In this document: positions 1 to 11,156 of the stretch, piece after piece
Layout of the letters: each line of letters opens with the position of its first letter
How positions within the stretch are numbered: the stretch's first letter is position 1
Assembly: GCA_950295325.1 (NCBI GenBank)
Contig: OX485804.1
Coordinates: 37,262,001-37,326,000 of the forward strand
Reading direction: 5' to 3'
DNA: 64,000 nt
Source: Polytrichum commune
Lineage: Eukaryota > Streptophyta > Polytrichopsida > Polytrichales > Polytrichaceae
Made by a program: the position numbers and the translations under genes
The notes under the pieces: model-generated
The model's input: only the letters and a program-made list of their open reading frames with translations
Told to the model about the DNA's origin: nothing
Database searches by the model: none

Positions 1-1650
1 CTTTTGTTTTTTTATAAAAAAATTTAAGAGAAAATAAAACAAAAGCTATGCCCTTAGATGAGGGGTTAGTCTATATAGGGAAAATGAGATGAGATAAAAT
101 CAATTTTATAAACAACATCAAGTATTTCTCCTTTATAACCTGTAATTCATCTTCACAGATGCTACCATGGTGCTATGAGTCGAGACGACACGGGTTGAAG
201 TTGATTTACTTACATGTCCTAAGTCCAAATGAACCCACCTACTGAAAGGAAGACATTACACCCTTCCATATAACAAAGAAAAACACTTGAACAACTTAGG
301 GCCAATGGACTAACATCCATGTTAAACATCACATTGATGTCATATGTTCATTCCTAGATTTTGAGGCATCTCCAATGCATGGCAACAAAAACTCTATTAT
401 TTGCCAACACATAACATTATTCTATTGGGGCAAATCCAATACATACAAGTAACCAATGATATCCAAAAGTCTCGTTGATGATAGCGTTTCAACTACCATG
501 GTTGCACTAGGAACCTCACATAAACACCAAAGCAACAAAGAATGTTAGACTTGGACATCTTTAGACAAGAAGGTCGTAACAAAGATCAGTAGTAGTTTTT
601 AGTAGCATGCTTCTCACGTACAAAATATATGGACACCATAGATCTATAGTAGTTTAACATTTCACACATAGATCTATAGTAGTTTCTAGTAGCATGCTTC
701 TCACATACAATATTTTGTGTTATTGTGGTGGACAATTGCTAGCCAAAAACCTCCAGTTGGCGACCAAAATTATTAAATTGTGCATTTTCTCCGCATGAGT
801 TATAATGGATAAGCTACAATAGATGGTTGTAATGGACACTCGTTCTTCTATTGATGAAGGAAGCGACAACGGCAACTTGCACGTGTACTTGAACCAACAC
901 GTGGATATCTAGTAGTTCACAATGAGTAGAGAATATGACTTTCAAGTAAGTTAGTCATCAAAATTGTTTTGATGATTGAGAATGGAAGGTTGGGGGTTGC
1001 CAAGTACATAAGTCACTTTGACACTTAACTACTTGAAAAATAGCATGTTGTTGTTCGTACACATATAAGAAAGAAACCTTTATGAAAAGGACTTCCCCTT
1101 TGCAAAAGTGTGATCACAAGTTTGCACTTTTAGTCCTGCGGTTGAGGAATATTTTATTTTCGTTATGACATGGTTCCATTGTTATTTATTTATTTTCATT
1201 TTTATAATTAGCATGAGTTTTTTCATTTTTCTAAATTTCTAAATTTACAATAATGGATAAAAACGTAAAGTAGATGAAAGTAATGCATCTATTGTAATAA
1301 AAATTCTTTTAACCTTAGGGACCCCTTTTGCAAACCTATCTTTATTTCCAAAAACTTAATAGCCTTTTTAAATACACTAGATAAAATGAAGATCTCTCCA
1401 TTATGTATACTATGTACACTAATGCCTCAAATAAGACCCCCTTCTACACTCACGTTAGTTTGTACATCATATGGAGAATGCACCACCTGGGAGAATTCAC
1501 AAGATAGGAAGTAGGGTTGGAAAGTTCCCATAATGTGCTTGGAGAGTATTCAAGATTTTGGAAAAATAATGAAGGAAAGACGATGTTTCATAACATTATT
1601 TAGCGGCATGGTTGTGTTACATTCTATATTTAGAATCTAACACATGCCTC
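1..1650. other. AT-rich intergenic sequence without a recognisable gene
   Basis: No reading frame here resembles a protein and no RNA gene was recognised. A short imperfect duplication is visible: the block around 585-625 (AGTAGTTTTTAGTAGCATGC) recurs around 670-705, with the string CATAGATCTATAGTAGTTT repeated beside it. The segment 1310-1490 resembles the edges of the 0.7-kb repeat family described at 19021 and 27331, so it is probably a degraded partial copy. Nothing else could be named. Confidence 0.6.
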
Positions 1651-3129
1651 CACTATCTTACTTTCATGAGAAGAAACTTAGAAAATAGGAAGAAATATTG
1701 AATAATGAAATAATGAATGTTGCCAATATGATTAGTACTAAGAATATTGTGAATAGTGTGGGTACTTTCAATGATAGTGTTGCTATGAACAATATTTTCA
1801 GGGAATAATATTGGGATGAACAATGTTTCGTGCAAATATCATCAAGATGAATAACGTTTCTTGCGCATAGTGTTGGGAGTATAACTCAACCCAAATTTCC
1901 AAGTTTAGCCTAAATGTATGAATAATAAATGAATATTTTATTTTGTTCAGGGGGCCTATAGAATATAATTGACATATTCTAGGGTCATGGAACCGACCCA
2001 TATGACTGAATATTGTTATGGTTTTTTGGTACCAACACTAAATAGGGGAATGAAAACCGCCTTCAACAAAACCTAGTAGAACATGCTCCCTCTCTTTCAT
2101 CCATTAGATTTAAGCTAGGATTGGGTCAAACAAATTCATCTTGCACTTTTACTCTAGAATCAAAGTGTAGCCAACTGTGATTATTCACAAGGAAAGCAAA
2201 CATGGTAGTGTCACTATAAAGAAGTAGACATATAGATTCTTAAAATCTTGAGGATCTTAAGCTGACATAACAATTGAAGTGTCAAACAATGACACATACA
2301 AAACAAATCATAGATTCTATGTAGCATACTCAATGCTTTCCCTAGATAAACAATGCCCCCCCCCCCTTTCCTTTTTTTTTAGGTCTTGATGGCCTTGTAT
2401 GTTATTTGACAATGAAATAGAATCTTATTCTTTTGTCTCAAAGAAAAAGAAAAAGAAAAATTGCTTCTTATATTCAAATATTCCACAGGGTGAATTTCTT
2501 TTGGGCATTATGAGCTCATTTAAACTATGACCAAGGTGTGACTATGACATATTAGTAAGGGCCCTTGTAACTTATTTGAAGGCCATACCATGGAATATTA
2601 TGGAAATTGAAAATTTGCATGGTCATGGGTTTTCGAATGTAGTGTAAAGACATATCATATACATGTGTAACGCAACTCTCAACCGGATGCTATTTCATTA
2701 TTATCCTTTCCATGTGGACTATATTTTAGAGTATGTTATAATAAATTGACGGTTGCAAGATTTTATGCTGGAAGACATGTCATAGTATTATGGTATTTCG
2801 TAGACCCTTCTTTGAAACATGTGTTATTAACAATGTTGTTCCCAACAATACAAGCCCAACTAAATACAAATTGCATCATCAAGAAAATGATGGTTTAGAA
2901 CAAAATCTTAAAAGCAATTTTCAACCTAATTAGCATGGGTGGCAAACCTAGCTTGGCTTGTGATTTCAACCCTAATGTATGGTTGATTTGGGCACTAAGG
3001 TGGGTTTACATTAGGGCCCGAGTTCAACGAAGTTGGAGTCTAGAACTCCCTTAATGGACCTTATTTGTGGACTTAAAATTGGATCCAAACTTGAAGATTG
3101 CTTTGTAAACCGAGAGGATATTTCCTTGA
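1651..3129. other. AT-rich intergenic sequence, nothing recognised
   Basis: Only short chance reading frames occur. An 11-base C tract lies near 2356-2366, followed by a T tract and an AAAGAAAAAG-type purine stretch near 2440-2460. Similar C or G tracts mark repeat ends elsewhere in the window, so this one may mark another decayed repeat edge. No gene, RNA or complete element could be supported. Confidence 0.55.
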
Positions 3130-3138
3130 GTTGGGATC

Positions 3139-3483
3139 TCGGGGGGGGGGGGGGGGGCAATGTGTTAAAAAGTTAAGAATATAGGTGCGAACAACCACTA
3201 TTTTATAGGGGGGGTATTACTTTCAATTTTTTTTTTTCACATGCTTTCATTATGTAATTTTCTACTTTGGGTTAATAGAAAAATGGCTTGCACTACTTAT
3301 AATTCCAAATTACCTATTATTCCATACCCTATAGTACTTTAAAGATGTCCAGTGCCATTTTTGATACCCTATATTATTCTTAAGTCCATTTATAATTTTT
3401 TGCCCCCATGTTTTTAAAATACCCTATCATTTGTTAGCACGTATATTGCTACTCCAACCAATGACTACCCCCCCCCCCCCGAG
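3139..3483. mobile_element. Small element with G/C-tract inverted ends and 9-bp flanking repeat
   Basis: The element begins TC plus 17 G (3141-3157) and ends with 13 C plus GAG (3468-3483), so its termini are inverted poly-G tracts. It is flanked by the direct repeat GTTGGGATC at 3130-3138 and 3484-3492, which has the form of a 9-bp target-site duplication. Nine-base duplications are typical of Mutator-like elements, but the poly-G ends are not a family signature I recognise. The interior is AT-rich and non-coding. The flanking repeat and inverted ends are seen directly; the class is inference. Confidence 0.5.
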
Positions 3484-3492
3484 GTTGGGATC

Positions 3493-3879
3493 AAGGGGGC
3501 CACTTCCTTGTAGAGGTATGAACCACTTGCAACAAAGGGGTATATTACAAAAGGGGGTAGGGGCTATCCAATATTGTGTATTTTCATGAGATATTGCACA
3601 TATTTGATAGAAATACATATTTAAGTAATTCAAGACATGTTTTCAGCATTTGGGCTTTTTGGTTGCTTCAATTCTATGGGCGGATCCATAAAATACACTT
3701 ATGATATACATGAGTTTTGCCCAAGTTTTGTGGGAGATACGTGAATCCTTAACAATTACTTGATTTTCATGCTATTAAAGTATGATAGAAAAACCAAAGT
3801 TCCATTTTTTCATGTTAAATCTATAAAGATAGATGTTAAATAGTGAAATACATAATTAAATTGCTATAATATTATCATA

Positions 3880-3928
<49 letters not shown>

Positions 3929-5510
3929 GCCATATTACATAAAAATTCAAGTTTAAATTCTTACATTAATAGACCTAGCAAAGGTCATCTATGTAAAATA
4001 GATGATATAAACTCAGATAATACTATATCTACACACATGGAAAGAAATCATACTTATCATGGAATGGATGTAATAGAGATATAGATGAATGAAGTAAAAT
4101 AGGGTTACAAGAACTTACCATACGTAAGTACTCCAATATAAGCCCTTAACCCTTAAAATGGCATCTTCTTTACCATTCACGCAAGTGAGAGGTGCGGCGA
4201 GCTCTGTGTATACACATTAGGGTGTTAGATACGTGCTTGAAGTAAGAGTAACTAGGGTTCATCACCAAGAGGAGTTTTCTACTTGGAGTAACCCAATCAT
4301 GGCCAAGGAACGTGTTTGAACACTCATATGTTGTGTTACAATGAGTGTTGTATTTTGAAATGTTTTGGTGCATTTGAAATGGACTAAGTGTGTGCGTGGA
4401 TAACAACTGGGTCCTGCTGTTATTTACCTCGTGTACGTAACTAATCCTCAATTGTTTGTTGTTTAGTTGCATGGGCACATGTGAGGCAGGCCCTTCACAC
4501 AATCAATGCGGTGATGTATTGTGATCATGACATTTTATGCACAGATCTTGGTTGAGGTTACTAGGTACATCTCCTTAGTAAGTACAACATACATGTGGTG
4601 ATCCAGTTAGACGTACTTGATAGAGAGGCAAGAAGGTTGGCAATTAACTTCCAAAGCATGGGATAGTTAAAATCAAACATTGGGAGATGAATACCATATG
4701 ATAGCAAAAAATCCAAATAAGGTATGTATTCTTGCAAGGCAAACTAGATATGCAAGGTGTATATGTGGTACAACACATACTATGAGACATTAGACAAATG
4801 ACTCTATTATGCAATGTGGTACTATACTATCAAATAGGAAGATGCATGAAACATAGAGAGAGTCTTGTGGATGTTCCCACCCACCCACCCTTGTATTGCA
4901 AAGAGGAAGAAATTGAAGGATTTGGCCTCTGAAAAGAGGAAGCTCAAACTTTGTAAAAGTTTTGAAAAATTAGCTCTATATATATATATAAACTCAAAGG
5001 ATTTCATCATACAATTTTATCGTAGGATCTTATGATTGGATTCACCATGTTATAATCTTGGACTTGGATTTAGTCTAGTTACTTAAACATTATATTAGAG
5101 ATTGTGGAAATATATCTAATATATTGTTTAATGGATTTCCAATGTCCTAAAGTTTTTTCCTACTTACTACTTTTATAAATTTTTCCTTTGAAACATTAAG
5201 GGGAATCTATTGCACCACTTTTTTTCTAAAATGCCAATAACCCCTCCCCCCCCTCCTAGCCTCAATTAAGTTCCGTCACTAGTCTTGAATGCATGAGCTA
5301 ATTATGGCCATGTCAGAATTGGCAAAGCATATTACCTCAGGGACCATATGTGGGTAAATGTTCATATTTTACAGGTTATTACACACATTCAATCAATGTT
5401 TGAGTGTTTTGGAGTTTAGGATAAACTCGGGACTTGATTGTTTTTTAAAATTTAAGATGCTTATATATATTTTTGGTGAAAATAATATATTATTGATGCA
5501 AAAATGCAAG
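3493..5510. other. AT-rich intergenic sequence, nothing coding recognised
   Basis: Apart from the TC microsatellite listed separately, this holds short chance reading frames only. A short TA tract lies near 4977-4990 and a C-rich stretch near 5241-5258. None of the translated fragments resembles a known family. Confidence 0.5.
3884..3925. repeat. (TC)n microsatellite
   Basis: An uninterrupted dinucleotide tract of about 21 TC units. It lies in AT-rich intergenic sequence and has no coding context. Confidence 0.95.
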
Positions 5511-5576
5511 TGCGGGTGGCGGGATTCGAACTTGCGTCTTTTTCTCCGAATTTGTTTTCCAACTATGCTATCCACA
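5511..5576 (-). pseudogene. Degenerate tRNA-like or SINE-like remnant
   Basis: Read on the minus strand, this stretch has the tail of a tRNA: a T-loop-like GTTCGAATCCC preceded by a variable-loop-like stretch and followed by an acceptor-like CCACCCGCA. Further upstream, AGCATAGTTGG resembles a D-arm. The T stem pairs at only about three of five positions and no matching 5' acceptor arm (expected GCGGGTG-like) is evident. It is therefore a tRNA pseudogene or the head of a decayed tRNA-derived SINE rather than a working tRNA. No anticodon is assigned. Confidence 0.4.
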
Positions 5577-6198
5577 TATTCTCAATGGAGATGATGGAAA
5601 CTTATTATAGAGACCCTCAAGTGAACAAAATGGGTTCATTGATTTACCATGTACACCTTTCTAGGTTATGAAACATTTGTGCAATGTAATACTATAACAC
5701 TAAAATATCAGTACTATGTAACAGTGAAACCTTGGAACTTTGAAATTACAACATGTAAAGTATCCATGCATGGTTCCCGAGGCGGTGACTTTTGTGCATT
5801 CAAGCCTAACATGACCATCATTAGCTTGTGCATTCAAGACTAGTGAAGAAAACTATATCAGGCCCCCGTAATTGGGACCAACAACATTTGGTGCAAAAGT
5901 GGTGCCACATTAACCTCTCAAGGCTAATTCCTCAAGGCTAATCTAAGTTAAAGGATAAATATCAAGAAGGATTTTGATTAGGGGCAACCCCAACAATTTG
6001 GGAAATGTGCATATCCCTTCATTTGGGGGCTAACCCAAGTCTTGCAAATTACATGTGAGCGAAGGGGCAAGCAAACTGACATGGACATGGTTCTGTATGT
6101 CCATGGAGGGGTTTGGTAAAGATTGGCCAATAGTTTTAGTATCAAACTGGTATCTAGGTAATTCCAAACTAAACTGCCGCCACACACATGCTTTAATA
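5577..6198. other. Intergenic sequence, nothing recognised
   Basis: No gene, RNA or repeat boundary could be supported between the tRNA-like remnant and the TIR element that starts at about 6202. The longest reading frames are under 75 codons and overlap on both strands, the usual chance pattern. Confidence 0.5.
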
Positions 6199-6394
6199 TT
6201 AGGGGTTGTCACACCTCTTTCTTCCCATTCTCGGAGAATGGAGAATGGGGACGTGGCACGTTCTCCTTGAATGGCGGAGGGCCCATTCTTGGAGAATGGA
6301 GAATGGAGAGTACTTCTTGTGCGAAGGTTTTACTGTTTTTCACTTGGGGTTGCTTCTTTTTGTTGTGGCGGGGCTTTAGGGCCACTTTATACTA

Positions 6395-6541
6395 ATAAGG
6401 CAACAATTAGGGCGTTAATCACACACTTAAGATAAAAGTGAAACATTCAAGCATTTAATCAAGCATGTAGTATGGCTTAGACTATAGGTTAGTCTAATAA
6501 CGCATCAATTAGCTAAAATATGATAGCATTAGGCTAATAAG
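6395..6541. repeat. 142-bp tandem unit, copy 1
   Basis: First copy of a 142-bp repeat of the outer TIR element, beginning ATAAGGCAACAATTAGGG. Its period is set by the next ATAAG at 6537, where the 3.8-kb insertion enters. Copies 2 and 3 resume at 10368 on the far side of the insertion. The copies share strings such as GTTAATCACACACTTAAG and TTTAATCAAGCAT. Confidence 0.85.
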
Positions 6542-6798
6542 TGTTGCGGCCCGCCTTTTCTTAAAATCTTAAGAAACCTTGTTTTAAGATTAAGGAATAG
6601 ATTTGAGCGAGGAAAACATAATAAGTAGAGTACTTTATTGGTAGATTGTTAGGTAGGCTAGTTAGAATTGAGGAGAAAAAAACTAAAATCATTAAAGTAG
6701 TTAAAAATACCGAATTGAGTTAGTGTTAGGAATTCCGTTTCGACTCGGAAACCTTAGAAAGGAGCGGACCGCACCGGCGACGGCGGGCCACAACCACT

Positions 6799-8538
6799 AT
6801 GGCCACCCAAACACGGAAGCGGATCGCGGACAAGCCGCTAGCCCTCCGCAAGGTGCACGTGGTCACCCCCACTGGTAGAAAGGAGAACGATGAGTTGGAG
6901 GCAGACTTGAGGCGTATGGGCTGCCTCGGGTTATGGGAAAAATCGTGGAGAGTACGCTCTGAGGGGATGGTGAGGGAGTTGGTCACTGGGGAGGTGGACC
7001 AAGTTTACGCTTCCACCATCCGGGGTCGACCGGATAGGTGGAATGCGGAATTGTGGAGTCGGGTTTACGGGTTCAAGCAAAGAGAGGAAGGTATGGCCAC
7101 TAAGAGAGAGGATTGTACGAGGGACAAATTCTCCCAGAGGCTAGACCCCATGTATGGATATTTTGTGAAAGATTATAAAGATGAGAAAGAAAGAAAGATA
7201 TTAGCTTTTCTAGTGCCTATCTTTAGCCCGGAAAAACCTTATAACATCACTCTTACACTTGCCACCACCTTACTTCTTGCATACTCCGAGAAGAAGGTGG
7301 TGAATTGGAGGAGCATCATTGGAGAGTTGGTGCACAAGTTGGCAACCAACACTAAGCGCGGCCAACCTTCCTATGTAGGGCCTTTCCTCTTCCACCTTAC
7401 CGCGCACGAAAACCTACTCACGGACGAAGATGACACCATATGGACATCGCATCAGTTCATGCGGGAGCTCCAGACTACCGACTCGGAGCCGGAGATGGGT
7501 CATGAGGATTCGAAGGAGAAAAACGTGGTGGAGATGAGCGACAAAGAGCGGCCCGTGACCAAGAAGCGGAAACTGATGTTGGGAAATCGTGCGACGCGGA
7601 CCAGGTCCGCCACCAAACCAGTAGGAGGTGGAACCTCCACCTTTCCCTTGGAGGACAATCCGGTGGTCTCCATTATCCGCGACTTGGAAGGAGTACGGTC
7701 CCGGATTGTGGACTATGAGCTACAAATGCACCAAGTAGGGGAATTGGTGGGCAACCCGCCGCGGGAGAGTTTGGTTGCCGCAATAAAGAAGGCCATCCAA
7801 GATCCGCGTCGGTTGCGGGAGCTGGAGCGTAAAGTGGACCACCTTACTGCGGAAAAGCGGAAGACCGCGGAGCGAGTGCGGAAGTTGGAGGCGGAGCGAG
7901 AGAAGCTCCTTAAGCAGGTAAAGGATACCACTCTCACGGTACAAAAGTTGAGTGATATGCTGGAAATCCCGGGGAACGTGTGGTGGAAAGCCAAGATGTT
8001 CGACGCGGAATTGAAGAACGCGGGCCACGTTTCCGGGTCGAAGATGGTTTCCTTCATCATGGATCAAGGGAGTAAGATGGACGCATCCTTGAAAGCAATG
8101 AAGGCCCTCATTGCTAGTTGCACGGAGTTGTTTTCCGTGGTAGTTGAATCATCGGAGGAGAGGGAGTCTTCATCCGACTACTCCGACTTGACCCCTCATG
8201 ACATGGTGGAAATTCAAGGTGCCGCGGTGGAAGGTGGAAACCAACATGCGGAAGAGGTGCACCAGGTGGAGGACATCACGGCGATCACGACCCTCCCGGT
8301 TTCCACCACTGAGGTGTTAGTTCCCAAGGCCACCCCAGTTTCCGCCGCGGTTGGAGAGGAAACCTTGGGTGATTGCCACGTGGCCGAGGTCTCAACTCCA
8401 ACCCTTGCCACGGACTTCCAAGTGGTTGTCCGGGATCCGCCGCCACTTACCATTCTTGCTCCGGAATTTCCGCCGGACAACCAACTGTCCGCACCACTGG
8501 CACCGGACGTTGCGGAAACGGTGGACCGCGTGGAGTGA
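6799..8538 (+). CDS. Uncharacterised 579-aa transposon-borne protein with coiled coil
   Basis: This is the longest open frame in the window, from an ATG at 6799 to a TGA at 8536. It lies entirely inside the 3.8-kb insertion. The N-terminus is basic. Residues about 40-220 form a compact mixed region containing GRPDRW and FLVPIFSPEKPY. Residues about 240-275 are rich in lysine and arginine (TKKRKL), a likely nuclear localisation signal. Residues about 290-395 are charged and heptad-like (RELERKVDHLTAEKRKTAER), a probable coiled coil. The C-terminus is acidic, then rich in proline, alanine and valine. I recognise no enzyme domain and no reverse transcriptase, integrase or transposase motif. It resembles, from memory only, abundant unannotated liverwort proteins. 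A lysine-rich continuation sits in another frame just after the stop. Confidence 0.75.
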   Translation: MATQTRKRIADKPLALRKVHVVTPTGRKENDELEADLRRMGCLGLWEKSWRVRSEGMVRELVTGEVDQVYASTIRGRPDRWNAELWSRVYGFKQREEGMATKREDCTRDKFSQRLDPMYGYFVKDYKDEKERKILAFLVPIFSPEKPYNITLTLATTLLLAYSEKKVVNWRSIIGELVHKLATNTKRGQPSYVGPFLFHLTAHENLLTDEDDTIWTSHQFMRELQTTDSEPEMGHEDSKEKNVVEMSDKERPVTKKRKLMLGNRATRTRSATKPVGGGTSTFPLEDNPVVSIIRDLEGVRSRIVDYELQMHQVGELVGNPPRESLVAAIKKAIQDPRRLRELERKVDHLTAEKRKTAERVRKLEAEREKLLKQVKDTTLTVQKLSDMLEIPGNVWWKAKMFDAELKNAGHVSGSKMVSFIMDQGSKMDASLKAMKALIASCTELFSVVVESSEERESSSDYSDLTPHDMVEIQGAAVEGGNQHAEEVHQVEDITAITTLPVSTTEVLVPKATPVSAAVGEETLGDCHVAEVSTPTLATDFQVVVRDPPPLTILAPEFPPDNQLSAPLAPDVAETVDRVE

Positions 8539-8678
8539 AGTCCGCGCCGAATGCTCACGATGTGCAAGTGGCGCCACCACGTGCTCCATTTTTTGCAACG
8601 GACAGCGCGGACCGCCGCGAGGAGCGGAAGCAGAATAAGAAGGAAGCCAAGTTGAAGAAGCGGAAGGATAAGGAGTAG
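8523..8678 (+). other. Lysine-rich C-terminal tail in an alternative frame of the 579-aa ORF
   Basis: The reading frame shifted relative to the 579-codon ORF stays open across its stop codon and encodes a protein-like basic tail with DRREERKQNKKEAKLKKRKD, ending at the TAG at 8676-8678. The switch would have to occur between about 8490 and 8535. The simplest reading is a one-base indel in this copy, so the ancestral protein was about 48 residues longer. Programmed frameshifting cannot be excluded. The composition (charged, low complexity) could also arise by chance from purine-rich DNA. Confidence 0.45.
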
Positions 8679-10367
8679 ATTTTAGTTAGGATTCCATTTT
8701 GGTTTGTTTTGGGCAAGTAGTTAGGTGGTCCCGGATTGTGCGCCTCGTCATTTTCTTTGTTTAGGTTTTGATCTCTCCATGAGGTGGATTGTCAGGACTA
8801 CCACATGGCCCGCGATTTCCGGCATGGAAACCTTGGCATGGGGTGTTAGTTTGGTTTTTAAGGGAGAACACTTCGGTGTTTCTCTCATCATTTTGCAATA
8901 CAAATGTTCTTTTGTTCAATTCGGACCTTATGTTTTATTTCACCTTCGGTTTGACTTGAGTCTTGAGTACATGTGTAATGCAAGTGGTCTCTCTTTTCCG
9001 TACTTAAGGTGTCCGAGTTTTCCGCCATTCCCTATCATTGTGTAGGTTAGTTAGGTTAGTATTCCGTGATAGGACAGGGGATCAGTAATACCCTGAGGTA
9101 CGTGTGGTTAAAACGCCCATGTGTGAGCAGGTGATGGGCGGAGGAATCTTAAGCGCGGAAAGGAGGAAAGGATTGGCCGAGCAAGGGGAAAGAACCCCAC
9201 CGTGGGGTTGTTGGGCAAGGGAAGTTCCACGCACACGGTAGGTTCTTCCCCACTTACTCCGTCCAACTAGGGACCGACAATGAGCAGCAGTGGATAGACC
9301 TGTCCAATAGTAGGGGGAGAGTTTTGGTTTACGCCTTCCGCTTGCCGTGACCTGGAGGTGGATCACACCGATCAGCAGTAACGGAGTGGTCTAGAACACT
9401 CATGCACCTGCCGCGACTGGCGCTTGGTTCCCACCGCGGATGGTAGGCGTGGTAGCCCCATCCCTATGTTAGCCCCGCCGTCACGGAAATCAACAAATCT
9501 TAGGCCCTATCTTGTGTGACATGTGGAACAGTACAAGCTACCTATTGTGAGGATAGGAGCGAAGATGTTGTGTTTCCACCTTTCTTGAGGGAGGATTCGG
9601 TTTCCGCGTGTGGTATAGTGGAAACTGTGCCATCACGGAAAGCGGATCAGGCTGGTTTTGTAGACCCAAAACTTCCTCCACCTTTCCCCCCGTAAAAGGG
9701 GGGTGGCACGCGTCGGATACTTGAGCGGGACATCTTCTCGAGGGAGGGTTGCCCCCATCGAAGCACTAGTCTAAGGGAGTAGTAGTTAGAAAGAGGAAGT
9801 GGAGATAGGGAGACAACCCTAAGAAATCAACCCAAAGGGTGAAATCCTGATGAACAACTACCAAGTCTCTCTGAGCATTCTAGCCTAAAACACTAGAATT
9901 ATGGTCCTTGTGACACGGTCGAAAATCTAGCGGATAGTGGAAATACAGGTCAGATCCGCTACCTCTATCGCGGAAACCTTATCCCGGAAGTCATGACCCG
10001 TAATAAGGAATCTTAGAATGGAGTGTATATAGTTGTTATACTATGGATTCGGGACGCTGAGTCTATTGTTGTTACTACTCTAGGGTGGGAGCTTGTCCAT
10101 ACTTTGTGTTGTGTTCCCTACCTCGGTCCACTACCGGGAAGGCGAAAATTTCCGTGCTATAATTTCCGTAATATCCCGGATTTCTTAATCCGATTTGTGT
10201 TAACTTAGTTTCTGGTGTTTCTTGTGTGTGTGTGTGAGTGAAAGTTTTTCCCCCCTCTGTGTTGTGAATGACCGCAGGTTCTTCGTGGGAACGAACTCGG
10301 CGCGGTTTTGACGTTTTACGCGTTAATTAGGTTAATTAACTGAATACGTTACCACCGTGCTACGACA
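8679..10367 (+). other. Non-coding 3' part of the 3.8-kb insertion
   Basis: Almost 1.7 kb after the ORF holds no convincing coding sequence; frames are short and overlap on both strands. It remains relatively G+C-rich to the end at 10367, so it belongs to the insertion rather than the host repeat. A short TG microsatellite lies at about 10224-10237. No second ORF, polypurine tract or long direct repeat with the 5' end was found by eye. Confidence 0.6.
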
Positions 10368-10590
10368 ATAAGACAACAATTAGGGTGTTAATCACACACT
10401 TAAGATAGAAATGAAACATTTAAGCATTTAATCAAGCATATGGTATGGCTTAGGCTATGGATTAGTCTAATAAGATAACTATTAGTGTAAATATGATATC
10501 ATTAGGCTAATAACACAACAATTAAGGTGCTAATTATGCACTTAAGACAAAAATGAATCATTTAAGCCGTTAATAAAAAAATATGGTGTG
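10368..10590. repeat. 142-bp tandem units, copies 2 and 3
   Basis: Copy 2 starts at ATAAG (10368) and copy 3 at ATAACACAAC (10510), a period of 142 bp identical to that of copy 1. Copy 3 decays after about 80 bp. Together with copy 1 at 6395 they form one array that the 3.8-kb insertion split exactly between units 1 and 2. Confidence 0.85.
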
Positions 10591-11156
10591 CCTTCTAAAC
10601 CACACCCATCGGTCAATCCATTGAACATGGTAGATAAATTTATAGGAGCATTTTGACGTTGAAATAGATTCAAAGACCCCAATTTAGTCTAGTGGGACCC
10701 AATTTCGATTCGCTAACCACAACCCTATAGATGTCATCCCCCATAGTATTAAGTGTCATGAAACTTAATTGTCGAGAACACCGGGCATTGACCACGGTAA
10801 GTTCTACGAAACTTAACCCTCAAGACCATCGGGCCTTAGAATTGGGCCTCACCACTTTACATGTGACAAGGTTAGACCCCAAAAATGTTCATAAAGTGGG
10901 GCCGGATTGAGGGCTTAATCGGGCAGGTGCTCCGGCCGGCCCCAGGCCGTGTATAAAGCCGCCCTTAGTTGATCGGACTTCAAATCCGAGTGTGTGAATA
11001 GAGCACAAATTCTTACCACATGCGGGCGGCAATGGTAATTCCCATTCTCCATTCTCCATGGGCCACAAAGGGGTGTCACACCTTTCTCCATGGAGAAGCT
11101 ATCCTATTGGCTCCACTTTTTCCTCATTCTCCATTCTCCATTCTCCGAGGAGGTCT
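10591..11156. other. Right internal part of the outer TIR element
   Basis: Non-coding sequence between the tandem units and the right TIR. Near 11041-11095 it carries an internal partial copy of the terminal motif (GGGGTGTCACACCTTTCTCC) and clustered CATTCTCC repeats, mirroring the left subterminal region at 6230-6310. Such subterminal repeats commonly serve as transposase-binding sites, which is inference here. Confidence 0.55.

Larger units (their letters stand above)
6542..10367 (+). mobile_element. 3,826-bp insertion with 5-bp target duplication and LTR-type ends, coding
   Basis: The insertion begins TGTTGCGGC and ends CTACGACA, giving TG...CA termini. It is flanked by the perfect direct repeat ATAAG (6537-6541 and 10368-10372), and it splits a tandem array of 142-bp units, so both junctions are independently fixed. 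TG...CA ends with a 5-bp duplication are the hallmark of LTR retrotransposon integration. I see no direct long repeat inside, no primer-binding site and no gag or pol. It therefore looks either like a very long solo LTR or like a non-autonomous retroelement. Unusually, it contains an intact 579-codon ORF. Its base composition is richer in G+C than its surroundings. Confidence 0.7.
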
